Origin: Novosphingobium sp. PC22D
GTDB taxonomy: Bacteria; Pseudomonadota; Alphaproteobacteria; Sphingomonadales; Sphingomonadaceae
Assembly (NCBI RefSeq): GCF_002556635.1
Contig: NZ_MWMO01000027.1
Coordinates: forward strand, 1-34,162
Length of the DNA stretch: 34,162 nt
Reading direction: 5' to 3'
This document shows, piece by piece, positions 7,502 through 15,193 of the stretch (positions are counted from its first letter, which is position 1; every line of letters begins with the position of its first letter). The translations under genes were made by a program, and so were the position numbers. The notes beneath the pieces are model-generated. The model saw nothing but the letters and a program-made list of their open reading frames with translations. It was not told where the DNA came from and did no database searches.

Positions 7502-8685
7502 CGGCCAAGCCCGAAAGCCTGGTGTGCATTTCCGGCGCGGCGCAGTCCGAAGTGGGCCGCCCGTCGCGGCGGACCGCGCTGCAACTGACCGCCGACGCCT
7601 GCCTCGCCGCATTGTCCGACGCGGGGCTCGCACCCGAGGACATCGACGGCATCGCGACATATCCGGGCAAGTCGCCCCTCGGCGGCGGTATCGCCCCGGT
7701 CAGCCCGAGCGAGGTGCAGGCCGTGCTCGGCATCGAGAACCCGCGCTGGGTGCTCGCCTCGGGCGAGGGCTTCAGCCACATGGCGCCGATCTTCAACGCG
7801 ATCAACGCGATCGCCTGCGGCATGGCCCGCCACGTGATCGTGTTCCGCTCGGTCGCGCAGGCGAGCGCGCGCATGGCGTCGCGCGAATCGACGCTGATGT
7901 CCGGCGGCCAGACGACGCGGGTCGAGGGCAACAACGCCTGGACGGTGCCGTTCAACGCGCTCTCGCCGATCAACACCTTCGCGCTCTATGCGCAGGCCTA
8001 TTTCGACAAGTACGGCGCGACCAGCAAGCAGCTCGGCGCGATCGCGGTGAACAACCGCGCCAACGCCGCGCACAATCCCAACGCGATCTACCGCAAGCCG
8101 CTGAGCCTCGACGACTATCTCGCTGCGCGCGTCATCTCCTCGCCGCTGCGGCTGTTCGACTGCGATTCGCACATCGACGGTTCGACCGCGATCGTGCTCA
8201 GCCACGCCGACGCCGCGAAGGACCTCGCGCGGCCGCCGATTCGGATCGAGGCGGTCGGCATGGCGATCAGCGGGCTGTGGGTCGGCAAGTTCGAGGGCGA
8301 CTTCACCCGCCTCGATGCCGACCGCGCCGGGGAGATGCTCTGGTCGCGCACCGACCTGCGGCCCAGGGACGTCGATTGCGCGCAGATCTACGACGGGTTC
8401 TCGATCCACGTCTGGCTGTGGCTCGAAGCGCTCGGCCTCGTCCCGCGCGGCGAGGCTTGCCGCTTCACCGAGGGCGGCGCCCGGATCGCGCTCGACGGCG
8501 AACTGCCGCTCAACACCGGCGGCGGCCAGCTCTCCGCGGGGCGGTTCCACGGCTACGGCCACATCCACGAGGCGACGGTGCAGCTCTGGGGCCGCGGCGG
8601 CGGGCGGCAGGTCAAGGACGCGCGCACCTGCCTCGTCTCGAACGGCGGCTACGGATACGGCGCGATGCTGCTGCGGCGCGACTGA
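7498..8685 (+). CDS. Thiolase-fold protein, SCP-x/Ltp2 type, without the usual nucleophilic cysteine
   Basis: A 395-residue thiolase-superfamily protein of the SCP-x/lipid-transfer type. The normal CASG nucleophile motif reads LASG here, with Leu86 where the catalytic Cys should be. The GHPxGA motif region reads GRFHGYGHIHEA after NTGGGQLSAG. The C terminus has SNGGYGYGAMLL, with tyrosines in the region proposed to be catalytic in Ltp2-type retro-aldolases. Loss of Cys together with a coupled DUF35 partner favours a retro-aldol C-C cleaving acyl-CoA enzyme over thiolysis; that is inference from the family. It is the last gene of the operon that starts at 5862, and a new promoter follows it. 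Confidence 0.85.
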   Translation: MTAKPESLVCISGAAQSEVGRPSRRTALQLTADACLAALSDAGLAPEDIDGIATYPGKSPLGGGIAPVSPSEVQAVLGIENPRWVLASGEGFSHMAPIFNAINAIACGMARHVIVFRSVAQASARMASRESTLMSGGQTTRVEGNNAWTVPFNALSPINTFALYAQAYFDKYGATSKQLGAIAVNNRANAAHNPNAIYRKPLSLDDYLAARVISSPLRLFDCDSHIDGSTAIVLSHADAAKDLARPPIRIEAVGMAISGLWVGKFEGDFTRLDADRAGEMLWSRTDLRPRDVDCAQIYDGFSIHVWLWLEALGLVPRGEACRFTEGGARIALDGELPLNTGGGQLSAGRFHGYGHIHEATVQLWGRGGGRQVKDARTCLVSNGGYGYGAMLLRRD

Positions 8686-8709
8686 CAGCGAGCGCGAGCG
8701 CCCAAGCGC

Positions 8710-8755
8710 TTGACTCGATTGTTCATAACTGCGATAATCAGTTCACTATTTCGAA
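8710..8755 (+). promoter_or_regulatory. Sigma-70 promoter overlapped by IclR-type double box C
   Basis: TTGACT (8710-8715) and GATAAT (8733-8738) are separated by 17 bp, a near-consensus promoter upstream of the amidohydrolase gene. TTCATAACTGCGAT (8722-8735) covers the spacer and part of the -10, and TTCACTATTTCGAA (8742-8755) starts exactly 20 bp later, over the likely transcription start. The placement is typical of repression. Confidence 0.75.
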
Positions 8756-8789
8756 TAACTGCAAAAGCAGATCTTACGGGAGACTGGAG

Positions 8790-9989
8790 ATGAGCGAAGC
8801 CGATCCGGCCATCAAGGAGGCCGCCATCGACAACTGGGCCTACGGTCCGATCTTCGATGCCGACGCGCATATCGATCCGCCGCACGACATGTGGAAGGAT
8901 TACCTCCCCGCGCATCTCAAGGACCGCGCGCCGCGCATCCTGCACGAAGACGACGGCGACTATATCGAGTTCGAGGGCAATCGCCGCCCGTTCATGATGA
9001 TCAACAACCAGGCCGGCCGCGAAGGCAAGAACTTCAAGATGAAGGGCCGGCTCGAGGAACAGCGCAAGGTCTGGGAGCCCGCCACCCGGCTTGCCGACAT
9101 GGACGCCGACGGGATGGACGCGGCACTGCTGTTCGGCGGCGGCCCGCTCGGCTCGTTCGACAACGAGCTCTACGTCGCCAGCTACGAGGCCTATCAGAAC
9201 TGGGTGCTCGATTTCTGCTCGGTGGCGCCCGACCGGCTGTTCCCGGTCGGCTATGTGCCGATGCGCGACATCGACGAGACCTGCCGGCACGTCGAACGGC
9301 TGGCGAAGAAAGGCTTTCGGGCGATCAACCTGCCCGCCTTCCCGCAGAATCCCGATGCCTGGAAAACCTCCTCTGGCGTCAAGGCGCTCAAGGAAGGGCA
9401 GGTTTCCGCGCTCACCGGCGATGCCAAGGGCGCGCTGCAATATTCCGATCCGGCCTTCGACAAGCTGTGGAAGACGGTGGTCGATGCCAATGTCGTCATC
9501 ACCTTCCACCTCGGCGCGCGGGTGCCGCGCTTCGGCCAGAAGGAATACTTCCTCGCCGATATGCCGATGAGCAAGATGGCGATGGCCGAGCCGATCGGCA
9601 TCTTCATCTACAACGCCATCTTCGACCGTTTCCCCGACCTCAGGATCGGCTCGATGGAAAGCGGCGTGGGCTGGTTCGCCTGGTTCGCCGAATACAACGA
9701 CCGCACCTGGGAAAAGCAGCGTTTCTGGACGGAGTGCCCGATCAAGAACCCGCCGAGTTATTACATGGACACCAATGTGTTCGGCTCGTTCATCCAGGAC
9801 CGCACGGGCATTCTCAACCGCAACCTGCCGGGCGGCCGCAACATCATGTGGTCCTCGGACTATCCGCATTCGGAGACCACCTTCCCCCGATCGCGCCAGA
9901 TCATCGCGCGCGACTTCGAGGGCGTGCCGGAAGAGGATGTGAAGGACATCATCAACAACAACGCGCGCAAGCTGCTCGGCCTGGATTGA
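8790..9989 (+). CDS. Amidohydrolase family (ACMSD-like) metal-dependent enzyme
   Basis: A 399-residue TIM-barrel protein of the amidohydrolase-2 family, which includes ACMSD-type decarboxylases and hydratases or hydrolases. The N-terminal metal motif is DADAHID (His27 near residues 23-29). A mid-barrel metal-ligand candidate is His240 in TFHLGAR, and the C-terminal catalytic aspartate is Asp357 in SSDYPHSE. These fit a mononuclear metal site. Family members decarboxylate or hydrolyse ring-cleavage products, or cleave C-C bonds; the reaction here is unknown. The ATG at 8790 follows GGGAGACTGGAG. It heads an operon with the P450 gene 4 bp downstream and has its own promoter and double operator. 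No signal peptide, so it is cytosolic. Confidence 0.88.
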   Translation: MSEADPAIKEAAIDNWAYGPIFDADAHIDPPHDMWKDYLPAHLKDRAPRILHEDDGDYIEFEGNRRPFMMINNQAGREGKNFKMKGRLEEQRKVWEPATRLADMDADGMDAALLFGGGPLGSFDNELYVASYEAYQNWVLDFCSVAPDRLFPVGYVPMRDIDETCRHVERLAKKGFRAINLPAFPQNPDAWKTSSGVKALKEGQVSALTGDAKGALQYSDPAFDKLWKTVVDANVVITFHLGARVPRFGQKEYFLADMPMSKMAMAEPIGIFIYNAIFDRFPDLRIGSMESGVGWFAWFAEYNDRTWEKQRFWTECPIKNPPSYYMDTNVFGSFIQDRTGILNRNLPGGRNIMWSSDYPHSETTFPRSRQIIARDFEGVPEEDVKDIINNNARKLLGLD

Positions 9990-9993
9990 AGCG

Positions 9994-11313
9994 ATGGCAT
10001 TGCTGGACCAGTCCGGCGGTCGCGACGACGACGTCCTGACCGCCGACGATCCGCTGTACGAGGAACTCTACGACGTCCGGCGCGAGGCCGAGGCGATGGG
10101 CAATTTCATCGACCGCGACGTGACGGCGGAGATCCATGCGTTGCGCGCGCAAGCTCCCGTCCACAAGGGCAAGCTGCGCGAAATCCTCGGCCTGCCGATG
10201 TCCTATGAGCGGCACGCGGCCGCCGCCGGACGGCAACACTACACGGTATTGAGCTACGAGGCCTGCGAGGCCGCGCTGCGCAATCCGGGCGTGTTCTCCA
10301 ACCTGGTTCAGAAAGATCCGCGCGTGCCCGAGGAGAAAAGCACCGGTCTGCTCGAACTCGATCCGCCCCGGCATCGCGCCTATCGCCGCACCATCCAGCC
10401 CAAGTTCGTAATGCCCGAGGCGCTCTCCTGGTGGCGGGCGCGCACCATCGACGGCATCATCGAACGGCTGATCGAGCGACTATCCGAACGCCCCGCCGCA
10501 GATCTCAACATCGAGTATTGCGCGCGCATTCCCGTCTATACGATCACGACGGCCATCGGCCTGCACGGCAACGACGCCCTGCGCTTCCGCCATGCCTACC
10601 TCAACAGCACCAGCGCCAGCCGCTCGGTGACGCCCGAGGAGCGCATGCGCAACTTCAAGCTGGTCGAAACGCTGCTGCTCGATCTCGTCGCCGCGCGGCG
10701 CGCGCGGCCGGAGGACGATCTCATCAGCTTCCTGCTCGACAAGGAGCTGAACCTGCCCGGGCACAAGCCACGCCTCCTCACCGATGCGGAGATCATGACT
10801 CACGCCAAGCTGGTGATGGTCGCGGGCGGCGGCACGTCGTGGCGGCAGATGGGCATCACCCTGTTCGCCCTGCTCAACAACCCCGGACAGCTCGAAGAGG
10901 TGAAAGCCGACCGCGTGCTGATGGACGCCGCGATCGAGGAAAGCCTGCGCTGGGAGCCGACCGCGCCATACCACTATCGCCTGGTGATGGAGGATACCGA
11001 TTTCCACGGCCAGCGGATCGCGCAAGGCTGCGTACTCGAACTCGGCCTCGGCCCCGCCAACCGCGATCCCGCCCGCTGGCACGATCCGGACGCCTACGAC
11101 ATCCATCGCCCGAAACTGACCAACATGGCGTTCGGCCTGGGCACGCACCGCTGCCTCGGAATGAACGTCGCCAAGGTGGAGATGTCGCGCGGGATCAATG
11201 CCCTGCTCGATGCCTTTCCGGCAATGCGCCTCGACCCGGATGCCCCGGCGCCCTTCATGACCGGCGGGCTCGAACAGCGCGGCCCGTCGGCCTTGCCGGT
11301 GCTGCTGCGCTGA
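9994..11313 (+). CDS. Cytochrome P450 with an atypical I-helix
   Basis: A 439-residue bacterial class I P450. The haem-ligand loop is FGLGTHRCLG with Cys387, and the ExxR motif is Glu316-Ser-Leu-Arg319. The oxygen-activation motif reads AGGGTS (277-282): Thr281 is present, but Gly280 replaces the usual Asp or Glu of the acid-alcohol pair. It should hydroxylate or otherwise oxidise the pathway substrate using electrons from a ferredoxin; none is encoded in the window. The gene starts 4 bp after the amidohydrolase stop, so the two are co-transcribed under the 8710 promoter. The upstream ribosome-binding site is weak (GGAT), so translational coupling is likely. I cannot assign a CYP family. Confidence 0.92.
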   Translation: MALLDQSGGRDDDVLTADDPLYEELYDVRREAEAMGNFIDRDVTAEIHALRAQAPVHKGKLREILGLPMSYERHAAAAGRQHYTVLSYEACEAALRNPGVFSNLVQKDPRVPEEKSTGLLELDPPRHRAYRRTIQPKFVMPEALSWWRARTIDGIIERLIERLSERPAADLNIEYCARIPVYTITTAIGLHGNDALRFRHAYLNSTSASRSVTPEERMRNFKLVETLLLDLVAARRARPEDDLISFLLDKELNLPGHKPRLLTDAEIMTHAKLVMVAGGGTSWRQMGITLFALLNNPGQLEEVKADRVLMDAAIEESLRWEPTAPYHYRLVMEDTDFHGQRIAQGCVLELGLGPANRDPARWHDPDAYDIHRPKLTNMAFGLGTHRCLGMNVAKVEMSRGINALLDAFPAMRLDPDAPAPFMTGGLEQRGPSALPVLLR

Positions 11314-11355
11314 ACAGGCGGGCACCCCGTCCGGTCGACGCGCTTTCGTTCCCGA

Positions 11356-12405
11356 TCAGTCCAGCTTGAGCCGCCTGCGCATGGTCGCCTCGTCGACCAT
11401 CGGCTGCCCGCGCAAGTGGCCCAGGCGCACGGCGGTGCAGGTCATCTTGAAATGGGTGAAGTCCTCGTACCAGCCCAGCCCTTCGGCCGACTTGCCGCAT
11501 AGCTGCTCCCACAAGGCGACGGTCTCGTCGTGCGAGCCCATGCCTTCGAGCGGCGCGCCGTGCACCGCGTTGGGCCCGTGCATCGTTTCCGCGAGGACGC
11601 AGAACCACGCCAGATCATGCAGCGCCCCGCCAAGCGAAGGCTGCTCCCAGTCCATAACCGCGACGACGCGGAAATCCGCGTCGAACATCATATTGCCGAT
11701 GCGCGCGTCGCCCCAGACCATGCCCTCGGGCCGGTGGTCGGGCCAGAGCGATTTCAGGCGGTCGAGCCCCGCGCGCAGGGTGGGCTGGGGTTCCACTTCC
11801 TCCAGCCAGTCGACGAACCGGCAGTACTTGTCCCATTCCTGATCGAGCCCGCTCAGTCCGCCCTCTCCCGCAAGAAAGCCGACCTTGCCGACGGGGACGC
11901 GCTGGATCGCGGCGAGTTGCTCCACCGCCTCGCGCCAGAGCACGCGCCGCTGCTCGGGCGTGGCCTCGGCAAGCCAGCCGCTGCGGGCATAGGGCGGAAT
12001 GCTCACCGGCACGCGGCCCTGTTTCTTCTCCATCACGAAGAACGGCTTGCCGAGCACGGTCGGGTCGGCCTCGAACCACAAGGGCCTCGCGACCCGCACG
12101 TAGCCTTCATCGGACAGCAGCTTCATCACCGCATATTGCTGCTCGAACAGGGTGTCGGGAAAGACGGTGAACTTCTCGGGGCGAATGCGCACGACGCAGC
12201 CCTGTTCGCGCGCGGTCCCGCTCGCGTCGGTCCAGGCGGCATCGAACAGGATCGTCTCGTGCGACTGGCCCGCGCCGCGCGGATAGGCAAGATTGCCGAT
12301 GCTGAGCGCATGCGCGCCCTCGATCTTCGTCTCGAGCCAGCCGCCGAGAAGGCTCGCGAGTTCGTCGAGGTCGCGGGTTTCGGGGGCTACGATGACATCG
12401 GACAC
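11356..12405 (-). CDS. APH-family phosphotransferase (second copy)
   Basis: A 349-residue kinase-fold protein, only distantly like the first copy at 4646-5722. The catalytic loop is WGDARIGN (Asp233, Asn238), where Trp231 replaces the His of the canonical HGD, followed by MDWEQ (Asp252) as the metal-binding motif. The start is GTG at 12405, supported by GGGAGAG upstream in the same TCTCTCCCAT context (plus strand) as the first phosphotransferase. As with that protein, phosphorylation of a hydroxyacyl-CoA (LvaA/ACAD11-like) is a possible role, inferred from context. It is convergent with the P450 gene across 42 bp with no clear terminator. Its promoter region carries double box D. Confidence 0.86.
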   Translation of the reverse strand: MSDVIVAPETRDLDELASLLGGWLETKIEGAHALSIGNLAYPRGAGQSHETILFDAAWTDASGTAREQGCVVRIRPEKFTVFPDTLFEQQYAVMKLLSDEGYVRVARPLWFEADPTVLGKPFFVMEKKQGRVPVSIPPYARSGWLAEATPEQRRVLWREAVEQLAAIQRVPVGKVGFLAGEGGLSGLDQEWDKYCRFVDWLEEVEPQPTLRAGLDRLKSLWPDHRPEGMVWGDARIGNMMFDADFRVVAVMDWEQPSLGGALHDLAWFCVLAETMHGPNAVHGAPLEGMGSHDETVALWEQLCGKSAEGLGWYEDFTHFKMTCTAVRLGHLRGQPMVDEATMRRRLKLD

Positions 12406-12440
12406 GCTTCTCTCCCATCGCGTCGGCTCTTTGCCATATT

Positions 12441-12498
12441 TTCGTTATTTCGAATTATTATTCACACATGGAATAGCCGTGCGACGAGACCTGGTCAA
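12441..12498 (-). promoter_or_regulatory. Promoter candidate with IclR-type double box D
   Basis: On the minus strand TTGACC (12498-12493) and TATTCC (12475-12470) are 17 bp apart and lead to the second phosphotransferase gene. TTCGTTATTTCGAA lies at 12441-12454, and a weaker TTCACACATGGAAT starts exactly 20 bp later at 12461 and covers the -10. Confidence 0.62.
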
Positions 12499-12535
12499 TC
12501 GCGCAGACCAGTCCGTGCGGGAAATGGGAGCGGGT

Positions 12536-13396
12536 TCAGTCGGCCGCGTCGGGGGCGATTGGCGGCTGCCCGGCGAGGAAACGCGAGATACGCTCGCAAG
12601 CGGCGCGGAGCGTGCCGCCCGCCTCCACGATCTGCGCGCCGCTCATCGGCTGGTGAAAGCCTGCCATGACCAGCGAGATCGTCACCCTGCCCTTGTCGTC
12701 GTAGATCGGCGCCATCAGCGCGACCAGCGGATAGACCTGCGCATCGTCGATCTCGGACGCGGCGATGACGGGCAGTTCCGCGGTGGGGCGGGTCAGCACC
12801 GAGTGCACTTCCTCCTGCACCTCGTAACCCGGCCGCCGCAGATGGACGACGAAGCCGTGCTCGCGCAGGAAGGCCATGCCGGCTTCCATATGCGCGAGCA
12901 GCGCATCGTCGGGCGGCTGGTCGGTGCGCGCGAGCCAGGCCTCGCAGTCCTTGGGCGAGCGCGCGAAATAGGCGATCGCATTGACGGGGCGCAACGGCAT
13001 GCGCGTGCCGAGCGGGACCGGATAACCGACATGGCTGTGCGAAGCGGCGCGCTCGCGCAAGTGGATGGTGTCGCCCTCGAGGAAATAGGCGCCGCACACG
13101 ACGTCGTATTCATCCGCGAGCATCCGCATCTCGGGCTGCGCCACCTGAAGCGGCGAGAAGTTCTCGGCGGCGGTGCGCCCGATCGCCGCGAGCGAGGGTC
13201 CGAGCACATAAGTCTTGTCGCTGGTGCGGAAGAGATAGCCGACATCGACCAGCCCGGTCAGCAGCGCGTGGCAGGTCGCGCGGCTGAGCTTGAGCGCACG
13301 CACGAGATCGGTAAGCGCGAAAGCCTGGCCGGGATGATCCGCGATGAAATTCAGGATGGCGGCCACGCGGCGGACACCGGGGGAAGAACGCGACAT
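12536..13396 (-). CDS. IclR family transcriptional regulator
   Basis: A 286-residue regulator with the IclR layout. An N-terminal winged helix-turn-helix covers about residues 6-65 (RRVAAILNFIADHPG, then LTDLVRALKLSRATCHALLTGL) and a C-terminal GAF-like effector domain about 80-265. IclR proteins bind pseudo-palindromes as dimers or tetramers and respond to a pathway metabolite. The ATG at 13396 is preferred; a GTG at 13402 would add two residues. It lies inside the catabolic cluster, downstream of the CoA ligase in the same direction but separated by a hairpin. Two TTCG-N6-CGAA boxes (13404 and 13461) sit directly upstream, which implies autoregulation, and the same box occurs in the promoters of the neighbouring catabolic genes. 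Confidence 0.93.
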   Translation of the reverse strand: MSRSSPGVRRVAAILNFIADHPGQAFALTDLVRALKLSRATCHALLTGLVDVGYLFRTSDKTYVLGPSLAAIGRTAAENFSPLQVAQPEMRMLADEYDVVCGAYFLEGDTIHLRERAASHSHVGYPVPLGTRMPLRPVNAIAYFARSPKDCEAWLARTDQPPDDALLAHMEAGMAFLREHGFVVHLRRPGYEVQEEVHSVLTRPTAELPVIAASEIDDAQVYPLVALMAPIYDDKGRVTISLVMAGFHQPMSGAQIVEAGGTLRAACERISRFLAGQPPIAPDAAD

Positions 13397-13403
13397 GAGC
13401 ACT

Positions 13404-13474
13404 TTCGCTATTTCGAACGCGTGGCCTAGGTCGATGTCTTCCGGGCGTCAATAGCGCGATTTCGAAATGGCGAA
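13404..13474 (-). promoter_or_regulatory. iclR promoter region with two IclR-type boxes (E, F)
   Basis: TTCGCTATTTCGAA at 13404-13417 begins 8 bp upstream of the iclR ATG, and TTCGAAATGGCGAA lies at 13461-13474. Both have perfect TTCG/CGAA arms with a 6-bp core. A minus-strand TTGACG (13451-13446) lies between them, with a poor -10. The spacing is 57 bp, unlike the 20-bp pairs elsewhere. Confidence 0.7.
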
Positions 13475-13482
13475 CGATCGCA

Positions 13483-13499
13483 CGCCCGCTTGGCGGGCG
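13483..13499 (-). terminator. Hairpin after the CoA ligase gene
   Basis: Seven-base arms CGCCCGC (13483-13489) and GCGGGCG (13493-13499) with a 3-base loop lie 3 bp beyond the ligase stop on the minus strand. No T-run follows, so it may be a weak terminator or only a stabilising stem. Confidence 0.45.
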
Positions 13500-13501
13500 G
13501 C

Positions 13502-15058
13502 TCAGCCGCGCCCGAGATGACGCGCCATCATCGCCGCGATCTCGCGCCGCGCGACCTTGTTCGAGTGCAGCAGCGGCACGTCCTCGCGCCGGATCGCGAG
13601 ATAGGCGCGCGGCACCTTGTAGCCCGAAAGACGCCGGCGCAGTTCGGCCTCGATCGCCTCGAAATCCAGTTCCACGCCATCGCGCGGCACGACGGCGGCG
13701 GTGACCAGCTCGCCGCGCTGCTTGTCGGGCACGCCAACCACATAGGCATTGTGCACGCCGTCGAGCGACTGCATCTCCATCTCGACTTCGGCCGGCGACA
13801 CGTTCGAGCTGGCCGACTTGATCATGTCGCCGCCGCGCCCGACGAAATGCACGCGCCGGCCCTCGGGGCGCTCCTCGACCAGGCACATGTCGCCGGTGTG
13901 GTAGTAGCCGTCGGGGGTGAAGTATTCGTCGCGCTCGATCTTGTGGAGCCCCGGCGTAACCGGGTAGCCGCGCACCTGCATCTCGCCGATCTCGCCGTCG
14001 CCGACCGGCGCGTTGTCCTCGTCGGCAATGCGGATCTCGTAGCCCGTGGCGAAGTGGTCCATCGGCGCGCAGACCGGGTAGCCCGGCGCGCGGAAATCGT
14101 CGCCGTAGGAATAGGGGCCGAGCGTCTCGCTCATGCCGAGCCCCCACCAGGGCTTGGGCGCCCGGGCGAGCAGCGCGAGGTCGTCGTCCGACAGCACGCT
14201 GCCCATCGCGACCTGGCTGTTGCTCAAGGTCTTCTCGGTACAGACGGTGACCGCCCCCGCCTCGAGACAGGGCATGAGGTACATCATCAGCCCGCCGATC
14301 CAGAACATCGGCAGCATAGCGTTGGCCTCACGCCCCTGCGCGAAACCGACCATCTCGCGCATGTAGTGCGAGCGGAACAGCACCGGCCCGTGATTGTGGC
14401 GCACGCCCTTGGGCAGCGCCATCGAGCCCGAGGTGTAGATCTCGACCATCTGGTCGGTGGTGTGAACCTCGGCTTCGATCGCCGCGAGCAGCGCGGGATC
14501 GACCGAGGCGCCCGCCGCCACGATCTCGCCGACGTCGCGCATCGTCGGCGGCAAGTCGTCGCCATAGCTGAATATCCGGCGCAAATAGGGCGCGGCGGGA
14601 AGGCGCAGTTCCGGCCCGGTGCCCTCGGCCAGTTCGGGCAGCGCGTCGCAGAGCCGCTCGACATAGTCCTTGCCGAGCATCTCACGCTGCACGATCAGCG
14701 TGTGCACGTCGGACTGGCGCAGCACGCGCACCAGTTCGTTGGCGCGGATCATCGTGCTGATCGGGATGGCGATCGCGCCGATCCGTGCCGCCGCCGCGAA
14801 CATCAGCGCGAAACGCGGCCCGTTGCCGAAGATGAAGCCCACGCGCGTGCCCTTGCCCACGCCCAGCGCGATCAGCCCGCGCGCCAGCTCGGCGGACCGC
14901 GCCTCCAGCTCGGCGAACCCGATCGTCTCGTCGGGGATCGAGGAATCGCGCAGGACCACCGCCGGCGCATCGCCATAGGCCCTGGCGATGGCGTGGAGAA
15001 ACTGCGGCATGGTCTTCGCCGATGACGGATCAATCGTTTCGGACTCGATGCTGCTCAC
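13502..15058 (-). CDS. AMP-forming acyl-CoA synthetase (ligase) with a shortened central region
   Basis: A 518-residue adenylate-forming enzyme that should activate a carboxylic acid to its CoA thioester. Motifs in order: P-loop YTSGSMALPKG (about 208-218), GMSET (308-312), YHTGD (386-390), GRGGDMIK with SSNVSPAEVE (about 408-426), and the C-terminal catalytic lysine in HSNKVARR (Lys501). Only about 60 residues separate LPMFW (about 249) from GMSET, where relatives usually have about 95-100. The segment with the conserved VTxxxxxP element of the acyl pocket seems to be missing in frame. The start is GTG at 15058, preceded by GAGAGGAAG; the frame upstream to 15205 is arginine-rich noise crossing an operator-like repeat. 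It probably supplies the CoA-activation step of the cluster. Confidence 0.87.
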   Translation of the reverse strand: MSSIESETIDPSSAKTMPQFLHAIARAYGDAPAVVLRDSSIPDETIGFAELEARSAELARGLIALGVGKGTRVGFIFGNGPRFALMFAAAARIGAIAIPISTMIRANELVRVLRQSDVHTLIVQREMLGKDYVERLCDALPELAEGTGPELRLPAAPYLRRIFSYGDDLPPTMRDVGEIVAAGASVDPALLAAIEAEVHTTDQMVEIYTSGSMALPKGVRHNHGPVLFRSHYMREMVGFAQGREANAMLPMFWIGGLMMYLMPCLEAGAVTVCTEKTLSNSQVAMGSVLSDDDLALLARAPKPWWGLGMSETLGPYSYGDDFRAPGYPVCAPMDHFATGYEIRIADEDNAPVGDGEIGEMQVRGYPVTPGLHKIERDEYFTPDGYYHTGDMCLVEERPEGRRVHFVGRGGDMIKSASSNVSPAEVEMEMQSLDGVHNAYVVGVPDKQRGELVTAAVVPRDGVELDFEAIEAELRRRLSGYKVPRAYLAIRREDVPLLHSNKVARREIAAMMARHLGRG

Positions 15059-15193
15059 GCCTTGCTTCCTCTCGATGGCCGCCCTCGCCAGGGCTGTTCG
15101 TCCCGCCCTTTTCGCGCAACCGGGCGCGCGTTCCAAGCCCCGGTGCGACGCCTGTGCCGGTCCATCGGCCCGGCGACGGTCTGCGCGCGGACA
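15059..15193 (-). other. Leader of the CoA ligase gene
   Basis: No gene is supported here. The stretch lies between the operator-like inverted repeat and the GTG start of the ligase and holds only the AGGAAG ribosome-binding site near 15070. It would be a leader of roughly 140 nt if transcription starts at the repeat. Confidence 0.4.
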
